Assembly (NCBI GenBank): GCA_963831645.1
Contig: CAWHQZ010000017.1
Coordinates: forward strand, 750,967 to 814,966
From: CAWHQZ01 sp963831645
GTDB lineage: Bacteria; Pseudomonadota; Alphaproteobacteria; Rhizobiales; Aestuariivirgaceae
Reading direction: 5' to 3'
DNA length: 64,000 bases
Both the position numbers and the translations under genes were made by a program. Positions 1-8,971 of this stretch are shown piece after piece. Below the pieces are notes generated by a model. The model ran no database searches and was not told the DNA's origin. It saw nothing but the letters and a program-made list of their open reading frames with translations. The first letter of the stretch is position 1, and every line of letters starts with the position of its first letter.

Positions 1-1
1 G

Positions 2-115
2 CTCGCCTGGTTCGATCTGCATGGACAAAGTGAAACCGGCGAGATCCCGTTCCGCTGCTGGCCGCAGGGGATGCGGGGTCACTTCATCGCCCGCATACCT
101 CCTGTCCGGCCATGA
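2..115 (+). CDS. 3' end of an unidentified gene cut by the window edge
   Basis: An open frame from base 2 ends in TGA at 113-115, and the last four bases form an ATGA overlap with the cobU start. The 37 visible residues include LAWFDLHGQSETGEIPF and end RGHFIARIPPVRP. This is too little to assign a family. The ATGA coupling suggests that it is a real gene co-transcribed with cobU. Confidence 0.4.
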   Translation, partial: LAWFDLHGQSETGEIPFRCWPQGMRGHFIARIPPVRP

Positions 116-624
116 GGCGGAGCGTGCTGGTGCTCGGCGGTGCGCGCTCGGGAAAGAGCCGCTACGCTGAACGTCTTGCCGCACAGCATTGCGGCGAGCG
201 CGTCTATGTCGCGACCGCCGAGGCCGGCGATGAGGAAATGCGACAGCGCATAACGGATCATCGCGACAGGCGCGGGGAGGGCTGGCGGACGGTCGAGGAG
301 CCGCTTCGTCTATTGGAGGTCCTGGCCCGCGAAGCCGTCGCCGGGCGATTTGTGCTCGTCGACTGCCTGACCCTGTGGATCAGCAACCTCATCGGGAAGG
401 GTGATGATGCAGCCCGCGAAGTGGAAGCGCTCGCCGGGCTTCTCGGCGAACTCGAGGGAACGATCGTGATCGTATCCAACGAAGTGGGCCTCGGGATCGT
501 GCCGGAAAACGCCTTGGCGCGGCGCTTTCGCGATGCGGCCGGGCTCGCCAATCAATGCATCGCCGAGGCAGCCTCGGAGGTCGTGTTCATGGCGGCAGGT
601 CAGCCGCTCAAGCTCAAGGGCTGA
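112..624 (+). CDS. cobU: CobU/CobP adenosylcobinamide kinase / adenosylcobinamide-phosphate guanylyltransferase
   Basis: This 170-residue cytoplasmic enzyme phosphorylates adenosylcobinamide and then transfers GMP to give adenosylcobinamide-GDP, the substrate for cobalamin synthase. The Walker A motif GGARSGKS is at residues 9-16. The DEEMRQRITDHRDRR stretch (about 40-54) holds the family's conserved His50, and the EVGLGIVPEN motif is near 124-133. Length matches the family (about 170-180). The ATG at 112 overlaps the preceding stop as ATGA. The 3' end overlaps the 3' end of the convergent cobD by 11 bases. It performs a late nucleotide-loop step, downstream of the corrin genes that follow. 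Confidence 0.95.
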   Translation: MRRSVLVLGGARSGKSRYAERLAAQHCGERVYVATAEAGDEEMRQRITDHRDRRGEGWRTVEEPLRLLEVLAREAVAGRFVLVDCLTLWISNLIGKGDDAAREVEALAGLLGELEGTIVIVSNEVGLGIVPENALARRFRDAAGLANQCIAEAASEVVFMAAGQPLKLKG

Positions 625-1582
625 AAATGGCGCCCAGCCCCGCGAGCAGGGCGAGCAGCAGCATCGCCCGGCCTTGCAGCTGGATGCCGTCATGAATGTG
701 ACTGGTGGTAAGCAGGTTGCTACCGCGGCCAAACCAGGGAAGGTCGACCTTCCTGCCTGCATAGAAACGCGGCCCGCCCAGGCGAACACCAAGCGCCCCG
801 GCAAACGCGGCCTCCGGCCAGCCTGCATTCGGCGAGGTGTGCTTGCGTGCGTCACGCAGCATGAACTGCAGGGCATCGGCGCCGCGGGCCGGACTGGTGA
901 GCGATGCCGCCGCCGCGATGAGAAGTCCGGTCAGCCGCGATGCCGGCAGGTTCATGAGGTCATCGAGCCTGGCCGATGCCCAGCCGAAGTCGATGTACCG
1001 GGGCGACCGGTGGCCGATCATGCTGTCGGCGGTATTGACGGCCTTGTAGACAGCGATGCCGGGCAGGCCGAACAGACACAGCCAGAACGCCGGCGCAACG
1101 ACGGCATCGGATGAATTTTCCGCGAGGCTCTCGAGTGCTGCTCGAATGACGCCGCTTTCGTCGAGTGCTGCAGAATCGCGACCGACGATTTGGCTTACCG
1201 CGAGCCTGCCCTCATCGAGGCTCTTGTCGAGACCATCGGCGACCGCAAGCACAAAGCGGCGCAAATCGTGCTGGGCGAGAAACGGAGTTGCGAGGAGCGC
1301 CTCGGCAACCCAGCCGTAGGGAAGGGAACGCAATCCCCACGCCACCGGCACGGCGATGATGAGAACGAAAGCAAGTACGACGATGATAGCGAAGACGCCT
1401 TTGGTGACGTCGATGAACCGCGCCGAAGGCGTGCGATGAATTCCCCGATCCATGAACGAGAGAAGAGCGCCGATCCACTGTACCGGGTGTCCGATGCTGC
1501 GTTGAAAAAAACTCGGGTAGCCGATGAAGCGCTCGACGAGCAGCGCCGCAAAAGCCATCTGGAAGGTCAGTGACAGCGACAT
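614..1582 (-). CDS. cobD: CobD/CbiB adenosylcobinamide-phosphate synthase
   Basis: This integral membrane protein attaches aminopropanol (phosphate) to adenosylcobyric acid. The 322 residues contain family blocks QIVGRD (131-136), ESLAENSSDAVVAPAFW (151-167), AVNTADSMIGHR (181-192) and ARLDDLMNLPASRL (204-217), with hydrophobic segments near residues 60-85 and 160-180. It is the last gene of the minus-strand run cobA-cobB-cobQ-cobD, separated from cobQ by 117 bases with no recognisable gene. The name follows the Pseudomonas denitrificans scheme (CobD equals CbiB) and should not be confused with Salmonella CobD. Confidence 0.93.
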   Translation of the reverse strand: MSLSLTFQMAFAALLVERFIGYPSFFQRSIGHPVQWIGALLSFMDRGIHRTPSARFIDVTKGVFAIIVVLAFVLIIAVPVAWGLRSLPYGWVAEALLATPFLAQHDLRRFVLAVADGLDKSLDEGRLAVSQIVGRDSAALDESGVIRAALESLAENSSDAVVAPAFWLCLFGLPGIAVYKAVNTADSMIGHRSPRYIDFGWASARLDDLMNLPASRLTGLLIAAAASLTSPARGADALQFMLRDARKHTSPNAGWPEAAFAGALGVRLGGPRFYAGRKVDLPWFGRGSNLLTTSHIHDGIQLQGRAMLLLALLAGLGAIFSP

Positions 1583-1699
1583 TGGCTGACCTTCTCAATC
1601 GCAAACCTGGCGGGAGCGATATTGTGGACGCTGACGTGGACACTGATGCCCTTCTTTTTGTCCAGCATGCTTACTCACCCGGTGCGAGCCTGAAGGTCA

Positions 1700-3172
1700 T
1701 CAACCGTCGCGAGGTGGCCGGGCAAGCCCGAGCAGGCGGTCGAGGTCGGCGTTCAAGGCGAGGTGCCGGGCAAGAGCATCGAGGGTTTCATCGACCAGGG
1801 CAGTGAACGAATAGGAGTCCCACGGAGACTGGGCCAGCCGCGCGAGCCATTTGCGACGGAATTCATCGGCTGTAAAGCAGCCGTGAAGGTAGGTTCCCTC
1901 GATCCGGTGATCGGCGGAAACCGCGCCTTCCGAACGGCCTTCGACCTCGGCAAAGGGGCGGCGGCAGTCTTTCCCGACGGTCACGCCGAGATGGATTTCG
2001 TAGCCGGCAATGGGTGAGCCGGTGGCGCAGTGCACCGCCTGTGTGACGGCAAGGCGTTTTTCCGGCGTGAGCGTCGTTTCGACATCGAGCAGGGAGAGCC
2101 CGGGTTCCGAGGCGGGGGCGCCCTCGAAACCCAGAGGATCGTGGACCACGCGGCCAAGCATCTGATAGCCGCCGCAAATACCGAGCACGCACCCGCCGCG
2201 CCGGATGTGGGCCTTGAGGTCGATTTCCCACCCCTGCGCCTTGAGAAACCTCAGATCGGCGAGCGTCGACTTCGAGCCGGGTATGATGACCAGCCGGGCA
2301 GAGGCGGGGATGGGCTCGCTCTCGCGTACAAAGGTGAGAGTTATCCGGGGTTCCTGGCGCAACGGATCGAGGTCATCGAAGTTGGCGATCCGCGGCAGGC
2401 GCAGCACGGCGATATGAATGGCGCCTGAGCCCTGGGATCGAGCCTGATCGAGAACCAACGCGTCCTCGGCAGGCAGGACGCTGGCCTTGGCGAAGTGGGG
2501 GACGACCCCGAGCACCGGCCGCCCGGTCCTGGCTTCGATGTCGGACCGGCCGCAATCGAACAGGCGGGCATCGCCATGAAAGTTGTTGATCAGGACTGCC
2601 TTGAGGCGCTGCCCATCTGCGGCGGGCAGCACCGCGAAGGTACCGACGATGCTCGCGATGACGCCACCGCGATGAACATCGCCGATAAGCAGAGCGTCGA
2701 TGCCGGCGGCCTCGGCAAATCCCATATTGGCGATGTCGCCGTCGCGCAGGTTGGTTTCTGCCGGCGAGCCGGCGCCTTCGACGATGATGAGATCGGCCTC
2801 CCGGGCCAGCAGGGCGAAGCTGTCGAGAACGCGGGGAAGCAGGGCGCTGCGAAAGCGCATGTAGTCGTGCGCCTGGTATGTGCCTTCGCGCTTGCCGCGC
2901 ACGATGAGTTGCGCGCCTGTGCTGGTTTCCGGCTTCAGCAGCACCGGGTTCATGTGTACCGAGGGGGCAGTTCTCGCCGCCATTGCCTGGAGTGCCTGGG
3001 CGCGGCCGATCTCACCGCCGTCAACCGTTACCGCGGCGTTGTTCGACATATTCTGCGGCTTGAAAGGCCGGACCTTCATGCCCTGGTTGGCAAAGTGGCG
3101 GCAGAGGCCTGCGGCGAGCAGCGACTTGCCTACGTCTGATCCCGTCCCCATCAGCATGATGGCAAGCGTCAA
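1700..3172 (-). CDS. cobQ: CobQ cobyric acid synthase
   Basis: This glutamine-dependent enzyme amidates the b, d, e and g carboxylates of adenosylcobyrinic acid a,c-diamide. Its 490 residues fit the family. The N-terminal nucleotide-binding motif GTGSDVGKS is at residues 9-17, followed by FKPQNMSNNA (37-46). The C-terminal type-I glutaminase domain has the nucleophile in GICGGYQMLG (Cys333), and EGTYLHGCF near the end carries the catalytic His. The start ATG at 3172 overlaps the cobB stop as ATGA, which indicates translational coupling. The frame is intact. Confidence 0.96.
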   Translation of the reverse strand: MTLAIMLMGTGSDVGKSLLAAGLCRHFANQGMKVRPFKPQNMSNNAAVTVDGGEIGRAQALQAMAARTAPSVHMNPVLLKPETSTGAQLIVRGKREGTYQAHDYMRFRSALLPRVLDSFALLAREADLIIVEGAGSPAETNLRDGDIANMGFAEAAGIDALLIGDVHRGGVIASIVGTFAVLPAADGQRLKAVLINNFHGDARLFDCGRSDIEARTGRPVLGVVPHFAKASVLPAEDALVLDQARSQGSGAIHIAVLRLPRIANFDDLDPLRQEPRITLTFVRESEPIPASARLVIIPGSKSTLADLRFLKAQGWEIDLKAHIRRGGCVLGICGGYQMLGRVVHDPLGFEGAPASEPGLSLLDVETTLTPEKRLAVTQAVHCATGSPIAGYEIHLGVTVGKDCRRPFAEVEGRSEGAVSADHRIEGTYLHGCFTADEFRRKWLARLAQSPWDSYSFTALVDETLDALARHLALNADLDRLLGLARPPRDG

Positions 3173-4464
3173 CGGGCGTGCTCGCTATCGATGACGTGGG
3201 CGTAGGATCCCATCACGTTGCGGATCCGCGAGCCATGGTCGCCCAGCGGCGTGCCGCGAGCGTCCCGCATGGCATAGAGGCTGTCTCCCGATGGTGAGCC
3301 GGCGAGGGTGGAGTAGTGGAACTCATGGCCACGCAAGCGGGCTGGAAAGGGAAGCGGGCTTCGATGTTGGAGGGCGCGGTAGCCGAGCGTGAGGCGCGGC
3401 TCGGCGAAGCTCGTCGTATGCGGCAGAAGCCCAGCCATCGCGTGAGCCCTGCCTTGCCGATCGACGATGGCAGACCCCAACACCATGTAGCCGCCGCATT
3501 CGCCGTAGATCAGGCTGTCGCGCCTCTGGGCGGCCGAGAGGCCTGCGCGGAAGTTCATGGCGTTCGACAGCCTGCCGGCATGAAGTTCCGGATAGCCGCC
3601 AGGCAGGAACACCGCGTCCGCACCGGCAGTCGGCGGTTCATCGGCGAGCGGCGAAAAGAAGCTGAGTTCCGCACCCTGTTTCCGCCAGCCGGCAAGCATG
3701 TGCTCGTAGGAGAAGCCGAACGCCGCATCTTTGGCGATCGCGACCCGTTGTCCCAGCGGTGGAAGAACGACGGTATCTTCGGCAACGAGCTTCGGTGTCC
3801 GGGCGAGAGCGACCATGCGGCCAAGATCGATATGGCTGCCGATGCTTTCGGCGGCCTGCGCCACGAGGTGATCGAGGCCGGCAATCTCGCACGCCTGCTT
3901 CAGGCCCAGGTGGCGCGAAGGAATATCCAGGTCCGCAAGGCGCGGAACGGCGCCCAACCGAAGATTAGGAGGAAGCGCCTCCTGCAAAACATCGCGATGC
4001 GGATTACTCGCCACCCGATTGAGGATGACGCCGGCAATCGACACGTTCGGCCGGAAGGTCGCAAATCCATGGACCAGGGCTGCGACCGATTGAGCCTGGC
4101 GACTGGCGTCGATCACCAGGACTACGGGAACTTGCAGTAGCTCTGCGAGATCGGCGGAGGAACCGACGCCGGCCGGCCCGCCGTCGAACAGTCCCATGAC
4201 ACCCTCGATGAGGATCAGATCGGTCTGCCGGGCTGCTTCGGTGAAGAGGCTGGCGATGAGATCGGCCCGCATCGCCCATGGGTCGAGGTTGCAGGAAGGA
4301 GAGCCCGTGGCCGCCGCGTGAAAAAGCGGATCGATGTAGTCAGGCCCGGCCTTCGCCGAGCCAACGCGGATTCCCTCGTTCCTGAGAGCGCGCAGCAGGG
4401 CCAGGGTGATGAGCGTCTTGCCGGAGGCCGATTGCGGCGCGGCGATGAGGAGCGCCTCAGCCAA
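3169..4464 (-). CDS. cobB: CobB hydrogenobyrinic acid a,c-diamide synthase
   Basis: This glutamine- and ATP-dependent enzyme amidates the a and c side chains of (hydrogeno)cobyrinic acid. The N-terminal P-loop APQSASGKT is followed by LITLALLRAL, DYIDPLFH and LIEGVMGLFDG. The C-terminal glutaminase block GECGGYMVLG is present. The frame stays open to 4629, but the extra N-terminal residues are arginine-rich shadow of cobA. I place the start at the TTG at 4464, which overlaps the cobA stop (TTGGCTGA) and puts the P-loop at residues 9-17, giving 431 residues. The 3' end overlaps the cobQ start. Confidence 0.92.
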   Translation of the reverse strand: MAEALLIAAPQSASGKTLITLALLRALRNEGIRVGSAKAGPDYIDPLFHAAATGSPSCNLDPWAMRADLIASLFTEAARQTDLILIEGVMGLFDGGPAGVGSSADLAELLQVPVVLVIDASRQAQSVAALVHGFATFRPNVSIAGVILNRVASNPHRDVLQEALPPNLRLGAVPRLADLDIPSRHLGLKQACEIAGLDHLVAQAAESIGSHIDLGRMVALARTPKLVAEDTVVLPPLGQRVAIAKDAAFGFSYEHMLAGWRKQGAELSFFSPLADEPPTAGADAVFLPGGYPELHAGRLSNAMNFRAGLSAAQRRDSLIYGECGGYMVLGSAIVDRQGRAHAMAGLLPHTTSFAEPRLTLGYRALQHRSPLPFPARLRGHEFHYSTLAGSPSGDSLYAMRDARGTPLGDHGSRIRNVMGSYAHVIDSEHAR

Positions 4465-5341
4465 CCTTGTTCTCGAGCAGCGCTCCCTTGTACCAATGGA
4501 GAAGGGTTCGCCAGTGCCCAACCTTGCCGACGACGACCATAGCCGGGACCGGGGGCTGGTGGGTCTCGAGCCACGCGGCGGCCTCGTCCAGCGTTGTTTC
4601 GGATACCTCCTGAGAGGGCAGGGTCGCATTGGAAATAATCGTCACGGGGTCATCGGCCGGCCTGCCGCCTTGGATGAGGGCTGCGGCGATGGCGCCCAAA
4701 TTCTTGACCGCCATGTACATCACGATGACGGGCGAAGCGCCGGCGACTGCCGCCCAGTTGACGTTGGCGGGTAACGCTCCCGTCGTGTCGTGCCCGGTCA
4801 GGAAGATTACCGAGTGGTTGGTATCGCGATGGGTCGCCGGGACGCCTGCATAGGCCAGCCCGCCAACGCCCGCCGAAATCCCCGGCACGATGCGAAACGG
4901 AATGCCGGCCCTCGCGAGATGGCCCGCCTCCTCGCCGCCGCGACCGAAAATGAACGGGTCGCCGCCCTTGAGCCGCAGCACGCGTTTTCCCTGCCGGGCC
5001 AGTTCGATGAGGCGTAGCGAAATGTCACGCTGCTTCGGCGACGGCTTGCCGCCCCGCTTGCCCGCGTAATCAAGCTCTGTTCCGGGCTTCGCCCAGCGCA
5101 GGATGTCGGCATTGACGAGCGCATCGTAGACGATCACGTCGGCCGCCTGCAGCGCGTGGTACGCAAGCAGTGAAAGTAGTCCGGGAGCGCCGGGCCCGGC
5201 GCCCACCAGCCAGACGCTGCCGTGCAGGAACTCCGGAAACTCCTCTCCGTCGAGGCGCGCGAAACCTTGAGCGGGCGGTGCTCCGCGCAGCCAGTCCGCG
5301 GCGGTTCTGGTCGGGGTCTTTGGCAAGGGCGCCTGGTCCAA
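4457..5341 (-). CDS. cobA: CobA uroporphyrinogen-III C-methyltransferase (SUMT)
   Basis: This SAM-dependent enzyme methylates uroporphyrinogen III at C2 and C7 to make precorrin-2, the first committed step. The 294 residues carry the SAM motif VGAGPGAP (46-53), then RLKGGDPFIFGRGGEE (123-138) and PGISAGVGGLAYAGVPATHRD (153-173). About 40 residues precede the catalytic fold, a slightly long N-terminus. The start at 5341 lies 41 bases from the divergent cbiD start, so any promoters must overlap in that short gap. It leads the operon cobA-cobB-cobQ-cobD. Confidence 0.95.
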   Translation of the reverse strand: MDQAPLPKTPTRTAADWLRGAPPAQGFARLDGEEFPEFLHGSVWLVGAGPGAPGLLSLLAYHALQAADVIVYDALVNADILRWAKPGTELDYAGKRGGKPSPKQRDISLRLIELARQGKRVLRLKGGDPFIFGRGGEEAGHLARAGIPFRIVPGISAGVGGLAYAGVPATHRDTNHSVIFLTGHDTTGALPANVNWAAVAGASPVIVMYMAVKNLGAIAAALIQGGRPADDPVTIISNATLPSQEVSETTLDEAAAWLETHQPPVPAMVVVGKVGHWRTLLHWYKGALLENKVG

Positions 5342-5382
5342 TTGTTTTGCTGCAAACGAGCCAAGGCTTATACAGGTTCGTC

Positions 5383-6453
5383 ATGGACTTATCCAAGACG
5401 AGGCCGCGTGGTGAGCTGAGGCGCGGCTGGACTACGGGTGCGTGCGCTGCTGCGGCGACCAAGGCCGCCTATGCGGCGCTGCTTACCGGCGAGTTCATCG
5501 ATCCGGTCACCATTCGGTTGCCGAAGGGCGAAACTCCCTGCTTCCCTCTGGCCCTGAAAGAGAAGGCCGAGGAGTGGGCGCGTGCAGGAATTGTCAAGGA
5601 CGCGGGCGACGATCCCGATGTCACCCACGGCGCCATGGTGATCGCGACCGTACGGCGGGGCGGCGAAGGTGTCCGGTTCAAAGCCGGGCCTGGCGTTGGC
5701 ACGGTCACCAAAGCGGGATTGGCGGTGTCGCCCGGTGAGCCTGCAATCAACCCCGCCCCGCGCCAGATGATCGCCGCGGTCATCGCGGAACTCGCAGCCG
5801 CCAACGACGTGCAGGCTTGTGCCGAAGTGGAGCTCTCCATTCCCGGAGGTGAAGCTCTTGCGGCGAAAACCTGGAACGGCCGGCTTGGCATCGTCGGAGG
5901 GCTGTCGATCCTCGGTACTACCGGCATCGTCCATCCATACTCGTGCTCGGCGTGGATCCACTCCATCCACAGCGGCATCGACGTGGCGAGGGCGGCCGGC
6001 ATACCGCATGTGGCGGGTTCCACCGGGTCCACTTCAGAGGCCGCAGTCCGCAAGCTCTATGATCTGCCGCTCGAAGCCCTGATCGATATGGGTGATTTCG
6101 CCGGCGGTCTGTTGAAGTACGTGCGCAACCATCCGGTGCCGCGGCTGACCGTGGCGGGCGGGTTCGGCAAGATGACCAAGCTCGCCCAGGGAGCGCTCGA
6201 TCTGCACTCGGCACGCAGCCAGGTGGACTTCGGCCGGCTTGCGGGCATCATGCCCGAACGTGTTCGCGAGCAGGTGCGGCACGCCAACACAGCCCAGGAA
6301 GTGGAGGAGCTGGCGCGCGCGATCGACTTCGACCTCGCCGCGCGAGTGGCGCAAGCGGCACTCGGAACCATTCGCGAGACCCTGCGCGGCGCTGCCGTGG
6401 CGGCAGATGTCGTAGTCACCGACCGCGAAGGATGCATTATTGGGCGCGCCTAA
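5383..6453 (+). CDS. cbiD: CbiD cobalt-precorrin-5B (C1)-methyltransferase
   Basis: CbiD methylates C1 of the macrocycle in the anaerobic pathway. Here it probably takes the place of CobF, which I do not find in the window. The ATG at 5383 gives 356 residues beginning MDLSKTRPRGEL; the frame is open further upstream only through cobA shadow. Family signatures are RRGWTTGACAAAATKAA near the N-terminus and GTTGIVHPYSCSAWIHSI in the middle, followed by AGGFGKMTKLAQG. The 3' end overlaps cobK by 14 bases. Its presence beside CobN is discussed in the findings. Confidence 0.93.
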   Translation: MDLSKTRPRGELRRGWTTGACAAAATKAAYAALLTGEFIDPVTIRLPKGETPCFPLALKEKAEEWARAGIVKDAGDDPDVTHGAMVIATVRRGGEGVRFKAGPGVGTVTKAGLAVSPGEPAINPAPRQMIAAVIAELAAANDVQACAEVELSIPGGEALAAKTWNGRLGIVGGLSILGTTGIVHPYSCSAWIHSIHSGIDVARAAGIPHVAGSTGSTSEAAVRKLYDLPLEALIDMGDFAGGLLKYVRNHPVPRLTVAGGFGKMTKLAQGALDLHSARSQVDFGRLAGIMPERVREQVRHANTAQEVEELARAIDFDLAARVAQAALGTIRETLRGAAVAADVVVTDREGCIIGRA

Positions 6454-7192
6454 GCGCATTCTGATTGTTGGCGGCACGGTTGAGGCGCGCAATCTTGCCG
6501 ATGTGCTGGCGCGACGCGGCTGCTCCGTCGTTACTTCGTTGGCCGGCGTCACTGCAGACGCCATGAAGCCCGCCGGAAAAGTACGAATTGGAGGCTTCGG
6601 CGGTGCGGAAGGGCTAAAGGACTTCCTCCGTCGCGATGGCATCGATGCCGTTGCCGATGCGTCACATCCCTTCGCGAGTCAGATTTCGGCGCACATCTGC
6701 GCGGCAACGAGCGAGCTTGCGATCGACCTCGTCAGGCTGGAGCGGCCGGCCTGGCTGCCGCAGGCGGGCGATCAATGGACCAGTGTCGGAAGCTACCGCC
6801 AGGCAGCCGATGCGCTTGCTCCGGGGGCGGTCGCGCTGCTTACGGTCGGCCGGCGGGAGCTGGCGTCGTTCCTCGCCAGGAGAGATGTCTCGGGCGTCGT
6901 ACGCGCCATCGGAGTTCCCGAGGCGCCGCTCCCTGAAAACTGGCTTCTGCTGGTGGCTCGGCCGCCTTTGCGCCTGGATTCAGAGATCGCTCTATTGCGC
7001 CGGCACGGCATCACGGTCGCAGTGACCAAGAATGCCGGCGGCGAGGCGACGGTGGCCAAGCTCGAGGCCGCTCGCGCGCTGGGACTTCCGGTAATCGTCA
7101 TCGAGCGGCCGCAAAAACCTTCGGCGCGGGTCGTGCATACGGTCGAGTTGGCGGCCGCCGCGCTTGACAACGGAAGTGGAGAGGCAGCCTAA
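6440..7192 (+). CDS. cobK: CobK precorrin-6A reductase
   Basis: This NADPH-dependent enzyme reduces precorrin-6A to precorrin-6B. The N-terminal dinucleotide-fold motif ILIVGGTVEARNLADVL is followed by VADASHPFASQISAH and by the C-terminal TKNAGGEATVAKLEAARALG block typical of CobK/CbiJ. Length is 250 residues. The start is a TTG at 6440, because no ATG or GTG precedes the nucleotide fold in frame. It overlaps the cbiD 3' end, so the two genes are coupled. Confidence 0.92.
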   Translation: MGAPKRILIVGGTVEARNLADVLARRGCSVVTSLAGVTADAMKPAGKVRIGGFGGAEGLKDFLRRDGIDAVADASHPFASQISAHICAATSELAIDLVRLERPAWLPQAGDQWTSVGSYRQAADALAPGAVALLTVGRRELASFLARRDVSGVVRAIGVPEAPLPENWLLLVARPPLRLDSEIALLRRHGITVAVTKNAGGEATVAKLEAARALGLPVIVIERPQKPSARVVHTVELAAAALDNGSGEAA

Positions 7193-7246
7193 TCTGATGC
7201 CCGAAACTGTCGGGTTGTCAGTGAGAGTCTTTGAAGGGAGTCGCGT

Positions 7247-8179
7247 ATGAAAGTGCAATGGACAGCGGCCGCTGCGGTGGCCATCTGCCTGGCAGCAACG
7301 TCCGCCCGTGCGCAGCAGTCACACCCGTTGTGGGACCTCTATGCAAACAGCTTCAAGACGGCGAAGTACGTCGATCTCACTCACGCCTTTGAGCCAACTC
7401 AACCCGTGTGGCCGGGCTTCGGACCTGCCGTGTTCAAGCCGGCGGTTGCCGGTTCGGATCTGGGTGACTATGCCAAGAAGGGCGATGAGTTCATGTACGA
7501 TAAGCACGGGTTCATCGCCACGGCCTACGAGTTGACGACGGACCAGTATGGCACGCAGCTCGATCCGCCGGCGCACTGGGACAAGTTTGGCGCGACCATC
7601 AGTGACTTGCCGGCGAGCTTTACGCTGCGCCCCCTGGTAGTGATCGACATTCACGAAAAGGTCGCCGCCGACCCCGGGTATCACGGCACGATCGATGACG
7701 TGAAGGCGTGGGAGACAAAGCATGGCACCCTGCCCGAAGGCTCGGTGGTGATGTTCCGCTCCGACTGGCACAAGAAATGGAGCGACACGGCAAACTTCGC
7801 CAAGAAACCGTTCCCCGGTGTCAAGCTCGATACCCTCCAGTTCCTGCACAACGACCGCAAAATCCTGTTCCACGGGCATGAGCCGCTGGACACCGACACC
7901 ACCCCGACGCTCGAAGGCGAAGCATGGCTCATGCACAACCACTTCGCGCAGGCCGAGGGCGTCGCCAACCTCGACCAGGTGCCGGAAGCAGGCGCGCTGA
8001 TCGCTATCGGGTTCGCCAAGCCGAAAGGAGGTGTGGGCGGGTATGCCCGCTACATCGCCATCTGCCCGCCAGACTGGCAATTCGGGGTGTCAGTGATCGA
8101 TGCGCCCGGCGCGCCGCTGCCGAAGCAGGCCCATCCGCTGAAGCGCAACGCGGAGGGTGTGCTGGTACCCACGCCCTAA
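7247..8179 (+). CDS. secreted cyclase-family protein (kynurenine formamidase-like fold)
   Basis: The protein has 310 residues, with a cleavable signal peptide (residues 1-22, ending SARA before QQ), so it is probably periplasmic. The rest matches the metal-dependent cyclase family (PF04199): YVDLTHAFEPTQPVWPGF, the YGTQLDPPAHW metal-site block and a C-terminal EGVANLDQVP. In the usual HxGTHxDxPxHF signature the His after GT binds metal; here it is Gln. Activity may therefore differ from kynurenine formamidase. A ribosome-binding site (GAAGGGAG) precedes the ATG at 7247. The link to cobalamin genes is only positional. Confidence 0.8.
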   Translation: MKVQWTAAAAVAICLAATSARAQQSHPLWDLYANSFKTAKYVDLTHAFEPTQPVWPGFGPAVFKPAVAGSDLGDYAKKGDEFMYDKHGFIATAYELTTDQYGTQLDPPAHWDKFGATISDLPASFTLRPLVVIDIHEKVAADPGYHGTIDDVKAWETKHGTLPEGSVVMFRSDWHKKWSDTANFAKKPFPGVKLDTLQFLHNDRKILFHGHEPLDTDTTPTLEGEAWLMHNHFAQAEGVANLDQVPEAGALIAIGFAKPKGGVGGYARYIAICPPDWQFGVSVIDAPGAPLPKQAHPLKRNAEGVLVPTP

Positions 8180-8273
8180 GGATGTTTTGGGGTGGGCTGT
8201 AATCACCCTCGGCTCATTTTGCCCCTACAACATTCAAACACTGTTCCCGAGTTCGCATGGGGACGCCTACTTT

Positions 8274-8362
8274 CGTCATTGCGGCGCACGCCGCAATCCA
8301 GCTTGGAGCGTTTCAGCAGTGGAGAAGCTGCAAGCGGGATACTGGCTTTCGCCAGTATGACG
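8274..8362. repeat. REP-like double-hairpin intergenic element, copy 1
   Basis: Two perfect 8-bp-stem hairpins (ATTGCGGC-GCAC-GCCGCAAT and ATACTGGC-TTTC-GCCAGTAT) are framed by CGTC/GACG ends, with ATCCaGCTT and AAGCgGGAT inside them. The same layout recurs at 26776-26864. It lies in the 365-base gap between the cyclase gene and the VOC gene. I see nothing else in that gap except the VOC ribosome-binding site. Confidence 0.7.
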
Positions 8363-8544
8363 GATATTTGGCGGGTCCCCACAATGCTGGCAAAAAGATG
8401 TCTGAATTTCGCAGGCTCATTGCCCGAGGCAGGCATTCGCCCGCAAGAAAATGCGAGGTCAATAACTTGGAACATATTCTTGTCGCCAAATTGTTTCCAC
8501 TTTGGCGGAAGATGCTCGTGTCTCGTTGCATAAGGAGGTGAGTG

Positions 8545-8907
8545 ATGAGCAATCCGTTCGTGCACGTCGAGCTGATGGCGACCGACGTCGGCAAGGCGAA
8601 GTCGTTCTACGGAAATCTCTTTGGCTGGAAGCTCGAAGACATGCAGATGGATGACATGACCTATACGCTGATCGACGTCGGTGAAGGAACCGGAGGGGGA
8701 ATAATGAAGAATCCCATGCCGGGGGCGACGTCGTCATGGCTCGCCTATGTGGCGGTGGATGATCTGAAGAAGGCGGTAGAAAAGGTGAAGTCACTCGGCG
8801 GCAAGGTCATGAAGGATGTGACCGAGGTGAAGGGGATGGGCTCGTTTGTGATCATCACTGATCCGGTCGGCTCCATGCTCGGCCTGTGGGAGGCGAAGAA
8901 GGCATAA
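8545..8907 (+). CDS. VOC (glyoxalase/bleomycin-resistance) family protein
   Basis: This single-domain protein of 120 residues starts MSNPFVHVELMATDVGKAKSFYGNLFGW, the classic VOC beta-alpha-beta module for DNA-less metal-dependent lyases, dioxygenases and binding proteins. The second half has VAVDDLKKAVEKVKSLGGKV and ends DPVGSMLGLWEAKKA. The ATG at 8545 is preferred over the GTG at 8542 because AGGAGG ends 6 bases upstream of it. Substrate is unknown. It is a single gene, not clearly part of the cob operons. Confidence 0.85.
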   Translation: MSNPFVHVELMATDVGKAKSFYGNLFGWKLEDMQMDDMTYTLIDVGEGTGGGIMKNPMPGATSSWLAYVAVDDLKKAVEKVKSLGGKVMKDVTEVKGMGSFVIITDPVGSMLGLWEAKKA

Positions 8908-8971
8908 GCCATCGTCACCCCGGCGAAAGCCGTCTGTTTAAAGGAAATCGGCGAAAGCCGATAATCCGCAG

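Noticed and set aside
1570..1806. Plus-strand frame across the cobD-cobQ gap
   Set aside because: It has low-complexity arginine/glycine content, overlaps both real genes in antisense, and has no family resemblance.
5342..5382. Riboswitch or operator between the divergent cobA and cbiD
   Set aside because: Only 41 bases are available and no B12-box elements or palindrome are present.
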